Assembly: GCF_003412465.1 (NCBI RefSeq)
Contig: NZ_QTJV01000007.1
Coordinates: 310,001 to 374,000 of the forward strand
DNA: 64,000 bases
Direction of reading: 5' to 3'
Source of the DNA: Chitinophaga silvisoli
Lineage (GTDB): Bacteria > Bacteroidota > Bacteroidia > Chitinophagales > Chitinophagaceae
Shown: positions 36,154 through 44,999 of the stretch, in pieces
How positions within the stretch are numbered: the stretch's first letter is position 1
Layout of the letters: every line of letters starts with the position of its first letter
Made by a program: the position numbers and the translations under genes
Notes under the pieces: model-generated
Database searches by the model: none
What the model was told of the DNA's origin: nothing
What the model saw: the letters and a program-made list of their open reading frames with translations, nothing else

Positions 36154-38766
36154 TTATTTAAATTCTCCATCTGACAATCCGCTATTTATTTTTATTTCAT
36201 TCACCTTGAAATTGATCTGTTGATTACCACCAATTGTATTTACAAGTGTGTAAGGAAATTTAATCCCACTCACATCTTTGTAATCACTGAACTCCAGCAT
36301 ACCGGTTACCTGCTCGCCCTGTTTGTTGATGCTTTTCACCTTGTAGTAAGTAGCAGCATCATAGTACAGTTCAATCAGTTCACCATCTGGTTCAGTCACC
36401 AGCAGTTTGTAAACGTCCTTACCATTCACCTGCTCAAAATCAGGTGACAATACCAGTTTCGCACCATCACTCAGGTATTGTTTTTCAGGGAATAGTTCCA
36501 GGCTGGATTTCAGTTCATTCTTCATGCTGGCATCTACCGGCATCCTGTTACCCATTTGTTCAGCTATTACGCTGTCGCCATTGATAATCAGGCGGCTCGC
36601 ATGAGCACCCATAGAAGCGATATAGATGTCCATGTAGTACTTGTCAGGAGATTTGTACTTTTTCACCATATTGATTTCAGTACCCTGTACGCTGCCGATG
36701 GCAGTCATTGACTGGTCCTTGATTCCATTCAGTTTGTCCATACCACCGATCGCTGTGAAATAACGATTGATGATGTCTGTAGCAGTAGTACCGGCAGCTA
36801 CCTTACGTACTTCACCTTTCCAGGTATTGTTGGATGGATCTACATCCGGCAGCCCTTTCGCAGGATCGATCACTACACTGGTCAGTTTGGAAGTGGAGTT
36901 CACCTTGAAAGTCCAGGTACCGGAACGTTGCCAGATTTCAGCGGGCAGGCGTACGGTATCAGATTTACCATTACTGTCCGTATAAGCGACAACAACAGGC
37001 AATACCAGGTGATCGCGGTTTTCGATAGTAATCAATGCCCCCTTGGCAGGATCGCCACTCACATATTTCACGTCTTTTACAGCCTGGTCAAGTGCCCAGT
37101 TTTCCAGGAACCATCCACGCCAGAACCACGCCAGGTCTTCACCCGCCGCATTTTCCATGGTACGGAAGAAATCCCATGGAGTTGGATGCTTGAACGCCCA
37201 GCGATTGATATAAGTACGGAAAGCAAATTCAAAACGCTCCCTGCCCAGGATATAATCACGCAGAATCGTCAGCCCTGCAGATGGCTTAAAGTAAGCCGCA
37301 GTACCCAGGTAGCTGTTCTGCACCACGTCAGGAATAGTCATGATCGGATCAGGACCTACCATACTACGTCCCATGTTCTGCAGCACCTGCGGGGTGAAGT
37401 ATTCACCCTTGTTGAATGCTTCAGTAGAACCCTGGTTGATAAAGGTATTGAAGCCTTCATCCATCCACGCATATTTACGTTCGTTACTACCTACGATCAT
37501 TGGGAACCAGTTGTGACCGAATTCGTGATCAGTGACACCCCAGAGCCCGGATCCGCTACTTCTCCAGGAGCAGAATACGATGCCCGGGTATTCCATACCA
37601 CTGATATTACCAGCTACGTTAGTAGCCACAGGGTAGGTATATTCAAACCATTGTTTGGAATAGAATTCAATACAGCCTTTTACAAATTCAGTAGACCTGA
37701 TCCAGCCGTTAGGGCGCCTGATAGCCTCGGTAGGGTAAACTGATTGTGCCAGGGCTTTTCTGCCACTGGGCAGGTTCAGGCGGGCAGCATCCCATACAAA
37801 TGCCTTACTGGCTGCCCAGGATACATCCCTTGCATTTTTACATACAAAGTGCCAGGTCAGGTTGCCGCTACGTTTGTTAGTTGGTTTTACCACCTCGCTG
37901 CTATCTCTGATCATCACTGCCTTATCGCTCCGGTAAGCAGCAGCCAGACGGGATTGTTCTTTTGCACTCAGGACCTCAGCAGGGTTAACCAGTTCTCCGC
38001 TACCTACTACTACGAGACCGGCAGGCACAGTGATCTTATAATCAAAATTGCCATATTCCAGGTAGAACTCAGCTGCTCCCTGGTACGGAATGCTGTTCCA
38101 GCCCAGGATGTCGTCATATACTTCCATGCGAGGATACCACTGGGCAATTTCATAAACCCAGCCATTCTGGGTAGTCAGGCGGCCCATACGGTCAGTACCG
38201 TATTGCGGAATATCGAAAGCATATTCAATTTTGATTTGGATAGCAGCACCATTCGCAGCCTGGGGCTTGGGCAGGAAGATCTGCATACGGGTATCAGTCA
38301 CCAGGAACTTTACAGGAGTAGACTTGCCATTGGCCACTACACTCACGGATTTAATTTCATCCCCCTTGGTGTAACTCTTGTTGGCAAAGCGACCGCCAGT
38401 CACTACTGCGGTAGCAGAACCACGGCTGTCTTCCCTGAAAATGTTCTGATCCAGCTGTAACCAGAGGAAAGGCAGCTGATCGGGACTGTTATTGGTATAT
38501 GTAATCGCCACGGATCCTGAGAGCCGATGTGTACTGGTATCCAGTTTCACATTGATCGCGTAATCCGCCTTATTTTGCCAGTATTTGTGGCCTGGAGCAC
38601 CGGAAGCGCTGCGATACTCATTGCCGTTAGTAGGGTAGAATAGAGGACTAAAAGCTGCGTGCGGATCATATTTGGGGGCCTCGGTCTGAGCCATTGCGGG
38701 ACCAGACAGACATGCTCCTAACATACAAAAAAGTAAGAACTTGTTGCTTCTCATTAGATCATTCAA
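36154..38766 (-). CDS. secreted M1-family metallopeptidase
   Basis: An 870-residue aminopeptidase-like enzyme with a signal peptide (LLFCMLGACLSGPAMAQ); the true start may be the second Met at 38754. The zinc site is HEFGH at 414-418 with the third ligand Glu 437 in MDEGFNTF, exactly the M1 spacing. The exopeptidase motif is degenerate, with ISGMEYPGIVF in place of GAMEN, as is common in Bacteroidota members. The last 200 residues form an extra domain (AIGGMDKLNGIKDQSM to KVNEIKI) resembling lipoprotein-carrier-like repeats. It probably trims peptides in the periplasm or at the surface. Confidence 0.88.
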   Translation of the reverse strand: MNDLMRSNKFLLFCMLGACLSGPAMAQTEAPKYDPHAAFSPLFYPTNGNEYRSASGAPGHKYWQNKADYAINVKLDTSTHRLSGSVAITYTNNSPDQLPFLWLQLDQNIFREDSRGSATAVVTGGRFANKSYTKGDEIKSVSVVANGKSTPVKFLVTDTRMQIFLPKPQAANGAAIQIKIEYAFDIPQYGTDRMGRLTTQNGWVYEIAQWYPRMEVYDDILGWNSIPYQGAAEFYLEYGNFDYKITVPAGLVVVGSGELVNPAEVLSAKEQSRLAAAYRSDKAVMIRDSSEVVKPTNKRSGNLTWHFVCKNARDVSWAASKAFVWDAARLNLPSGRKALAQSVYPTEAIRRPNGWIRSTEFVKGCIEFYSKQWFEYTYPVATNVAGNISGMEYPGIVFCSWRSSGSGLWGVTDHEFGHNWFPMIVGSNERKYAWMDEGFNTFINQGSTEAFNKGEYFTPQVLQNMGRSMVGPDPIMTIPDVVQNSYLGTAAYFKPSAGLTILRDYILGRERFEFAFRTYINRWAFKHPTPWDFFRTMENAAGEDLAWFWRGWFLENWALDQAVKDVKYVSGDPAKGALITIENRDHLVLPVVVAYTDSNGKSDTVRLPAEIWQRSGTWTFKVNSTSKLTSVVIDPAKGLPDVDPSNNTWKGEVRKVAAGTTATDIINRYFTAIGGMDKLNGIKDQSMTAIGSVQGTEINMVKKYKSPDKYYMDIYIASMGAHASRLIINGDSVIAEQMGNRMPVDASMKNELKSSLELFPEKQYLSDGAKLVLSPDFEQVNGKDVYKLLVTEPDGELIELYYDAATYYKVKSINKQGEQVTGMLEFSDYKDVSGIKFPYTLVNTIGGNQQINFKVNEIKINSGLSDGEFK

Positions 38767-38904
38767 TTGTTAATAATTATGCATAAATATAGTAAAAGGG
38801 CCGGAAGGACAAGTAAAAAAGGATAAAGGGCAAACAATCAGTTTGTTCTAATTAAATATTTAAAAATTAATTATACATTTACATTCATAACCTTATTAAT
38901 ACCT

Positions 38905-40524
38905 ATGAGATACTTCTGGCAAGGCACCCGCCTTCTTGCCCTGTTATTTACATCACAACTTTCCGCGCAGGTACCACAGGTACAACTTAGTAATAACTTC
39001 CCTGAACCCGGTGATGGTTTTGACAAGATCTTACTCCTCGACAACAGCTATACTGCTTACCTGCATTTCGATAAGAAAGCAGGGATTATTGTCAATATGT
39101 TCGATGGCCAGCACAAACCTGCAGCGACTGATACAGTCAATGCTAAATTATTCGATGTAAATGCATTAAATGACACAGAGATAGATGGTATTTATGAAAT
39201 AAACGGACAGGTGGTGTTGTTCCTGCAGCAACTGGTGAAAATGAAACCCCGCCTGTATAGACTGATCCTGGATGGTAAAACAGGTAAACTGGTACAGGAA
39301 GATCAGTTGGGTGAACTGCCTACCATTCAGCACAGGGATGTCGTGGTGCAGGACAACTTTGCCTCCCATGATTTCTACGTCGCAAAAGACCCGCGTAGCG
39401 GCTATTATGCTGTTGCTTCCTTTGCAGGTGGTGAATTGGATAAGAAGGAAACACCGGGCGAAAGGGTACAGGTGTATCAATATTCGCCTGATCATCAGCA
39501 GATTGGACATAGTACTTCCTACCTGCCTTCAGCTGATTATCCCTATCATGGCTACCTGGACATGGCTGTACACAAAGACCAGGTCTACCTGGTGACAACT
39601 CCACTACGGATTCGCAGGAACGTAAAAGATACCAGCGCAATGGTAGCCGTATCCAGGATTCATGACACGGAAGTAAAGCACCAGTTGCTGCCCTATACTG
39701 CAAATATGCAGGATATCCATGCGAATATCCAATATATTCCGGCATCGCAAAAACTGGTATTATTGCTGACCAATGCCACCGGCAAGGGAACTAAAACCCC
39801 AGGTGTGGATATGCAGCTCAGTTACCTGGATGCCAATACATTGGATGAATATCGTCACCAACCCCTGTCCCTGGATAAGATCAGCGCTTATGCGCAGGAG
39901 AAATTGAAATATACCGATCCATATACCGGTGTACCACAGCGTATGATGATCACGGATGATGGTAAAACCACCTTGCTGTTTGAAAATATTGCCCTGTTCA
40001 CTTCCGGGGGTACCAATGCCTGGAATAACATGCATACCAATATGAATGATATCGGTGTACTTACTCTGGATAGTAATGGTATCGTTCAGTCAGGGCTGGC
40101 ACAGATCAAGATGCAGATTGCGAATGGACTCTATGATCCTCTGTTCCTGTATCGCAGGAAGAAAGGACAGTGGATGTTCAGGAACAGGATCCAGGCGCTG
40201 AATACCACACCTTACCTGTCTTTTGATTACCTGAATACCGCGCATGGTAATTATATCCTGTTCAACGACTACCTGGCTTACCTGGATCCCGGAGGTGTGT
40301 ATACAGATAAGAAACCGCTACGTTACCTGATTGAGGCGAATGTGGTTTGTTATAATGCTGCCGGGGAGAGATTGTTTCTCTTTGGTACGCCAGAGACCTA
40401 CAAAGGGTATTATTGCATGCTGGGAGCCAGTGATTATAAGCAGGAAAAGAGCCAGTATGTGACGATCCTGATTACAAGGAAGGGAGAAACGAGACAGGCG
40501 AATATTGCCTGGGTACAATTTTAA
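38905..40524 (+). CDS. secreted protein of unknown function
   Basis: A 539-residue protein with a signal peptide (LLALLFTSQLSAQ). I do not recognise a family. The body is rich in alternating strand-like segments (YTAYLHFDKKAGIIVNMFD, GYYAVASFAGGELD, QVYLVTTPLRIRR), which suggests a beta-propeller or beta-rich fold, and there are no cysteine pairs or metal motifs. It has no C-terminal sorting domain. It is divergent from the M1 peptidase gene and convergent with the hybrid kinase, with a strong terminator in between. Confidence 0.65.
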   Translation: MRYFWQGTRLLALLFTSQLSAQVPQVQLSNNFPEPGDGFDKILLLDNSYTAYLHFDKKAGIIVNMFDGQHKPAATDTVNAKLFDVNALNDTEIDGIYEINGQVVLFLQQLVKMKPRLYRLILDGKTGKLVQEDQLGELPTIQHRDVVVQDNFASHDFYVAKDPRSGYYAVASFAGGELDKKETPGERVQVYQYSPDHQQIGHSTSYLPSADYPYHGYLDMAVHKDQVYLVTTPLRIRRNVKDTSAMVAVSRIHDTEVKHQLLPYTANMQDIHANIQYIPASQKLVLLLTNATGKGTKTPGVDMQLSYLDANTLDEYRHQPLSLDKISAYAQEKLKYTDPYTGVPQRMMITDDGKTTLLFENIALFTSGGTNAWNNMHTNMNDIGVLTLDSNGIVQSGLAQIKMQIANGLYDPLFLYRRKKGQWMFRNRIQALNTTPYLSFDYLNTAHGNYILFNDYLAYLDPGGVYTDKKPLRYLIEANVVCYNAAGERLFLFGTPETYKGYYCMLGASDYKQEKSQYVTILITRKGETRQANIAWVQF

Positions 40525-40551
40525 ATATTGTGTTTTGGTTTAATACTCAAT

Positions 40552-40595
40552 AAAAAAGAGAACCTGTATCAGCCATTGATACAGGTTCTTACACT
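40552..40595. terminator. strong bidirectional terminator
   Basis: A 13-bp perfect stem (40559-40571 with 40577-40589), loop GCCAT, preceded by six A and followed by a short T-rich tract. It separates the unknown secreted protein from the convergent hybrid kinase. Confidence 0.85.
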
Positions 40596-40656
40596 ATATT
40601 GACCCTCTAATATTCACATAATTAATTCTTCAATTATTCACTGAACCAATTTTCAA

Positions 40657-42453
40657 TTATTCAATATACTTCGTAAGCGTAGCATGCAATGCCTTGAACT
40701 CAATTGGCTTTACCAGGTATTCATTCGCCCCCGCATTCATCATCTCCTCACTGGCACCATTAAATGCATCTCCGCTCGCAATGATCACCGGCACATTTTT
40801 CAGCACATCATCCTCCCTGATACGTGTCAGCGTATCCTTTCCACTCATCCCCGGAATATGCGCATCCAGGATAATGATATCCGGTTTAGATGCCCTGCCT
40901 AACAACATCCCTTCCACACCATCTCCGGCTACAGTCACCCTGCTCCCCAGACTTGATAAAAACCGTGTCAATATCATCTGACTCATTTTATCATCTTCAA
41001 TAATCAGGATGCTGGCCGCATTGAGATTCAGCATTCTCTCCGGCCATTCCTTACCATCCTTACCTGGCTTAAATGCAGCCCCTTCCAGCGGCAGACTCAC
41101 CGTAAAAGTAGTGCCCACACCTTCCTGGCTCCTTACATCAATGGTTCCACCCATGGCCTCCGCCAGGTGACGGGTAATGTGCAGGCCTAATCCTGTACCT
41201 TCAAGGAAGATATTCCTTTCAGTCACAAAGGCCTCAAAAATACTTGCCTGCCTTTCTTCACTAATCCCTTCACCCTGGTCGGCCACCGTAATATACCATC
41301 TGTCTCCCTTCGCAAAAACATGAATGGACACATTGCTCTCGCTGGCAGTAAACTTGATTGCATTTGAGAGGAGATTATTGAGCATCTTGGTCAGCAGCAG
41401 CTTGTCCACCATCAGGAACTCCGGCATCTCTTCAGCAACATTATACCGGATCCGCACCATCTTGATACTGGCTATATACTGGTGAATATTGACCACATTA
41501 TCCAGCCACTCCCTGATATCCAACGCTGAATTTTCTGCGGTAGCCGCCTTGCCGGCTTCGATCCGTGAGAACTCCAGGACATTGTTAATGATTTCGCGTG
41601 TATTAAAACTGGCAGCGTACAAGTGATCTGCCAGCAGCCGGATGGGAGCGAGGTTACGGTCCTGTGCCACCTTCAGTTGCAATAGCTGACTGATGCCGAA
41701 AATCGCATTTAGCGGCGTCCGGATTTCATGACTGGTCTCACGTACAAAGACAGTCTTTGCATCTGTAGCACGTGCCAACCTGGCGGTAAGTGCCTCCAGG
41801 TCCGCATTGTGTAGTCTCACTGTTTCCAGCATTTCCTGCACCTGTGTCATTTCCCTGTGACGCAGGCGGTCAACATTCCTGACATAAAAAGAAAACACCA
41901 TGAGGTCCAAAACCAGGATACCAGGGATAGTGACCCAGCGGATCACAAATTCTGTCGGAAAAAAATCTGCAATGTTCACCAAAGGAGGGAAGAAGCCGAA
42001 GTACATATTGATCTCGCCTGCCAGAAAGCAACCGATGGTAATAGCAATACTCATCCTTCTTTGCGAAGGTTTTTGAAACAGTAATAATGATAAACCAATC
42101 AGGAAAATAAACAGGAGATGGATTTCAGTAACCCGGCCCATAATGGCGCTGTAATATTGAATGGTCACATTATTAACGACGATCAATAGCATGCTGGCAA
42201 GGGAATACTTTCCAAGCCCGTTCACACAGATGATAGAGAAAAAGATGGCGGCTTCAATGATGGCCGGCCATAAAAAAATCTGGTTTCCAATAAGGTAGAG
42301 GCAGCTCAAGCCGAAGGAAAAACACATAACAGCACAGATCAGACACAATGTGTTGACGAGTCGAATGGTTCGCTGTGTGTCTTCAACCTCCTGCAATGAA
42401 GTGCCCTTCACGTTACCGCAGCCAGTAGTAACGATTTGTTGTAGTAGGTTCAT
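40657..42453 (-). CDS. membrane hybrid histidine kinase with C-terminal receiver (paralogue)
   Basis: A 598-residue protein from the ATG at 42453; the frame is open 11 codons further. Domains follow the order of the kinase at 34240: six membrane segments (about 30-195), HisKA with His 242 in FVRETSHEIRTPLNAIFGIS, HATPase (LSNAIKFTAS, GTGLGLHITRHLAEAMGG) and receiver (ILIIEDDKMSQMILTRFL, DIIILDAHIPGMSGKD). Sequence identity between the two is obvious along their whole length, so one arose by duplication. No cognate regulator is adjacent. Confidence 0.9.
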   Translation of the reverse strand: MNLLQQIVTTGCGNVKGTSLQEVEDTQRTIRLVNTLCLICAVMCFSFGLSCLYLIGNQIFLWPAIIEAAIFFSIICVNGLGKYSLASMLLIVVNNVTIQYYSAIMGRVTEIHLLFIFLIGLSLLLFQKPSQRRMSIAITIGCFLAGEINMYFGFFPPLVNIADFFPTEFVIRWVTIPGILVLDLMVFSFYVRNVDRLRHREMTQVQEMLETVRLHNADLEALTARLARATDAKTVFVRETSHEIRTPLNAIFGISQLLQLKVAQDRNLAPIRLLADHLYAASFNTREIINNVLEFSRIEAGKAATAENSALDIREWLDNVVNIHQYIASIKMVRIRYNVAEEMPEFLMVDKLLLTKMLNNLLSNAIKFTASESNVSIHVFAKGDRWYITVADQGEGISEERQASIFEAFVTERNIFLEGTGLGLHITRHLAEAMGGTIDVRSQEGVGTTFTVSLPLEGAAFKPGKDGKEWPERMLNLNAASILIIEDDKMSQMILTRFLSSLGSRVTVAGDGVEGMLLGRASKPDIIILDAHIPGMSGKDTLTRIREDDVLKNVPVIIASGDAFNGASEEMMNAGANEYLVKPIEFKALHATLTKYIE

Positions 42454-42960
42454 GTACCGATATTTTAAATTAACGGAACATAACATGGACCTGGGTTTAG
42501 CGGCAAGTTCCCGGCTTGCGCAATAAATCCGGTCAATGTGATGGTATCAGAGTAAAGAAGCAGGCAATGAGCTGAACTGATTAAATTTTGGGGCGGATAG
42601 CTACAATTGCATGCACTGCTTAAGTAATAAAAGGCCCCCCTTTGTCATATTTTTTCATTGTGATTTGTTTTGTGATAACGGGCGCATTTCGCATGGGAAT
42701 TGCGTAGATGCCAAAGTTTCCCTTTGCAAATGAGGTACCAGGTCTTAGGGGGCACATACGGATAAAACTCATACAGAATGCTGTGTTGATATTGTATTTA
42801 TTGATAACGAAAATAGAGGATAGTTAGCTTGTGTGATCAGCTAAAAAATTAACAGTTGATGACGCAAAATAGTTCAAAAGGAACAGGAAATAGTTAACGG
42901 GGAGTTAATGGAGGGAAATATTTGTTTAAACAGTTAATAACCGAAGGCAATTCCTAATAA
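42454..42960. other. gene-free stretch between kinase and retron
   Basis: More than 500 bases with no credible ORF on either strand. The right part is AT-rich. It must hold the promoter of the kinase gene; nothing else is recognisable. Confidence 0.4.
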
Positions 42961-42962
42961 CA

Positions 42963-42998
42963 AAAGAGCGCATATCTTTCCCGATACACGCTCTCTTA
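42963..42998 (-). terminator. terminator after the retron reverse transcriptase
   Basis: On the minus strand AGAGAGCG and CGCTCT arms close an imperfect stem that continues through GTATC/GATAT and ends in TTTT, 28 bases past the reverse transcriptase stop. Confidence 0.65.
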
Positions 42999-43025
42999 AA
43001 ATAGATCTACGGAGATTTAAAGGCA

Positions 43026-44555
43026 TTACACCACATCCCACCAATTTCCATCCTCTTTTTTTGGAATATGCTCATCTTTGGCGGCAGCACCACCTATAGA
43101 ACCAGTACTACCAGCGCCATTCACCGCCGCCCCGCTCATCATCGCCCTTGCCTGCGCCTTAATATCCTCCCTGTTAAACAATACCTTAATCTTATCCTTC
43201 AACTGTCTGCCGGCCTCCGGCTTCACCATCGCCACATAATTAGCAAAGCCCTCTACACTGCTGATAATATTCCCATTACCCCACTGTTTATTTGCCAGCC
43301 CGGTCTTATCAATCTGGTGCAGCAAAGCCCTGAACTTCCGCAGCGTCTCCCTGTCCAGGCTCAGTTTATCATTCACCACAATCCCGGTCACCTCTCTTTT
43401 ATCCCCTTTACGCATCACCTTCAGTTTATCAGGGTGCAAATGGAAGCCTTCTTCCTTTACCACCTGTTTCACGGACCAGAGTAGCTGACCGATCTTATCG
43501 GCGGCTTCCCCTTTAGTGGAGAAGGTCATATCATCCGCATACCTGCTATAAGTATACCCAAACCGCTTCGCCAATCCTTCGAAGCGTTTATCCAGGCCAT
43601 AACAGATAAGGTTTGTAATGGCAGGACTCCCTGGGGCTCCCTGTGGCAGGTGACGGGGCGTATTCGCCACAAAATATTCCTTACCATCCAGGGCTACCTG
43701 GTCTACTTCAGGTTCAGTACAGAGCAGGCCGAGGATAGTCGCTATCTGTTCGCTGTACCCGAGCTTGATAAAGAGCCCTTTGACACGTTTATATTCGATA
43801 GTAGGGAAAAAGTCCTTCAGATCGATATTGATCACCACTTCCTGGCCTACGTGATTACTAGCATTGGTCACGATAGACTTGCCGGGTACGAAGCCATGAG
43901 CGGATTCACTGTTCGGCACCTTATATAAGATGTTTTCCAGCACCCAATATTGTGCGGCCTTCAGTTGTGGCATAGGCGCAGAAATCAATCTGCGGCCACC
44001 AGACTTTTTAGGCAGGTAGAAGCGTTTGTAATGGGAAACGGTACCTACTTTCCTGTTAAATGCGAGGAAGCGAAGTTTACCGAGGCTGATGCCCATCGCT
44101 GCTGCCAGCTGCGCACCATCATTCAATAAGGGGAGACCGAACTTTTGTAACTGTTCAGCATCAGAGGTCGTTTTATTTAAGCCTGCGGATACATCTTCAC
44201 CGAGATAGACGATGGTCTTCTCTTTTTCTTCCTTCCAGGCGGCGGCGCGCTGAAGGCGCTTTTCTTCATTCCGCTTTTTGGTCTCTGCACGTTTAGCCTT
44301 GGCGGCAGCCATGCGTGCTTTGCGCATGTCGGTGAGCACCTGTTGTTTATTTCTATACCGGGCTTGTTCGCTGAGGAGTTCGTTCAATTCTCTACGCAGC
44401 TCACCTTCCTTGCGAATAAATGTTTCGGGTACACTGGGTACTGATTCATTTTTCGCCCAGAAACCGAGGCGTACCATTTCTTCCAGAATTACTTCTTCTT
44501 TTGAGGAAGCACGGATTTTATCATATAATTCTTGACGGGTCAAACCTGCTGACAT
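43026..44555 (-). CDS. retron reverse transcriptase with a long N-terminal extension (type XIII-like)
   Basis: A 509-residue reverse transcriptase. Residues 1-150 are an extension with a strongly charged predicted coiled coil (about 50-115). The polymerase follows: KRFYLPKKSGGRRLISAP (178-195), the first catalytic Asp in INIDLKDFFPT (245), PQGAPGSP (304-311) and YADD (339-342). The retron-specific NAxxH (NASNH, 231-235) and VTG (389-391) motifs are both present, and there is no maturase or HNH domain, which argues against a group II intron. A Gly/Ala-rich tail ends the protein. It would reverse-transcribe the msd part of the ncRNA just upstream. It is the last gene of a unit with the SWIM and WGR-HEAT genes. 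Confidence 0.92.
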   Translation of the reverse strand: MSAGLTRQELYDKIRASSKEEVILEEMVRLGFWAKNESVPSVPETFIRKEGELRRELNELLSEQARYRNKQQVLTDMRKARMAAAKAKRAETKKRNEEKRLQRAAAWKEEKEKTIVYLGEDVSAGLNKTTSDAEQLQKFGLPLLNDGAQLAAAMGISLGKLRFLAFNRKVGTVSHYKRFYLPKKSGGRRLISAPMPQLKAAQYWVLENILYKVPNSESAHGFVPGKSIVTNASNHVGQEVVINIDLKDFFPTIEYKRVKGLFIKLGYSEQIATILGLLCTEPEVDQVALDGKEYFVANTPRHLPQGAPGSPAITNLICYGLDKRFEGLAKRFGYTYSRYADDMTFSTKGEAADKIGQLLWSVKQVVKEEGFHLHPDKLKVMRKGDKREVTGIVVNDKLSLDRETLRKFRALLHQIDKTGLANKQWGNGNIISSVEGFANYVAMVKPEAGRQLKDKIKVLFNREDIKAQARAMMSGAAVNGAGSTGSIGGAAAKDEHIPKKEDGNWWDVV

Positions 44556-44651
44556 ATTCCAGTTCAGATAAAATGATGAATGAATTCAAGCAGGGAAAGG
44601 GCAGAAGGGGAGAAGAATGGTTGTTAACAGCCGCCTTTCGGCAATCGTAAA

Positions 44652-44886
44652 TTATAAAGAGGAAATGGCCTTCGTGCAAGCCTTTGACTAAATCAATCAA
44701 CTCCAGGGAGGGGCGTACTATAGTGTAATTTAGGGCCCCTGGGGCGAGTACTGTAAATTGCACTATAGTACGCCCCTCCCAAAGTAAAGATTGCATTTAG
44801 TGAAGCATGTATAGTCATGTTACCTGAATGACGAAACATCATTCGTCCCTTTTACGGGCGCAAGTGCAATCATTTCCTCTTTATAA
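44652..44886 (-). ncRNA. candidate retron msr-msd non-coding RNA
   Basis: About 235 bases directly upstream of the reverse transcriptase. The ends are a perfect 16-bp inverted repeat (a1 at 44871-44886, a2 at 44652-44667). Inside, in transcript order: a 7-bp closing pair (44865-44871 with 44789-44795); a short CG/CCC stem at about 44845-44861; an 8-bp hairpin with a UUU loop (44826-44844), a loop often seen in msr hairpins; the long msd hairpin (44706-44780); and two small hairpins (about 44684-44700 and 44668-44683). The branching guanosine should lie just after a1, but I cannot fix which G it is. No sequence homology was available, so the call rests on structure and position. Confidence 0.82.
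44706..44780. repeat. long msd hairpin, near-perfect inverted repeat
   Basis: A 20-bp perfect arm pair (44706-44725 with 44761-44780), one unpaired position, then six more pairs (44727-44732 with 44754-44759) and a 21-base loop that itself contains GCCCC-T-GGGGC. In the reverse-transcribed DNA the single odd position becomes a T-G pair. The arms are GC-rich at the base and include the palindrome ACTATAGT. Confidence 0.9.
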
Positions 44887-44999
44887 AGAACTTTTTATTC
44901 TGAAAAAGCATTCATTTTTGGCGATGAATATTCTCTTTCATTACGGGATTAAAGATACATTCTTTTCTTCAATATTCTGCTATTCCCTGTTATATTTTT

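Noticed and set aside
36928..37743. Antisense frame (271 codons) opposite the M1 peptidase
   Set aside because: Shadow of a well-conserved metallopeptidase including its zinc site.
42454..43025. Second non-coding RNA or attachment site beside the retron
   Set aside because: Apart from the terminator at 42963-42998 I found no long inverted repeat, direct repeat or tRNA end that would mark one.
43026..44555. Group II intron or DGR reverse transcriptase
   Set aside because: No maturase or HNH domain and no intron RNA domain V/VI seen; no template/variable repeat pair. NAxxH and VTG motifs plus the upstream hairpin RNA fit a retron.
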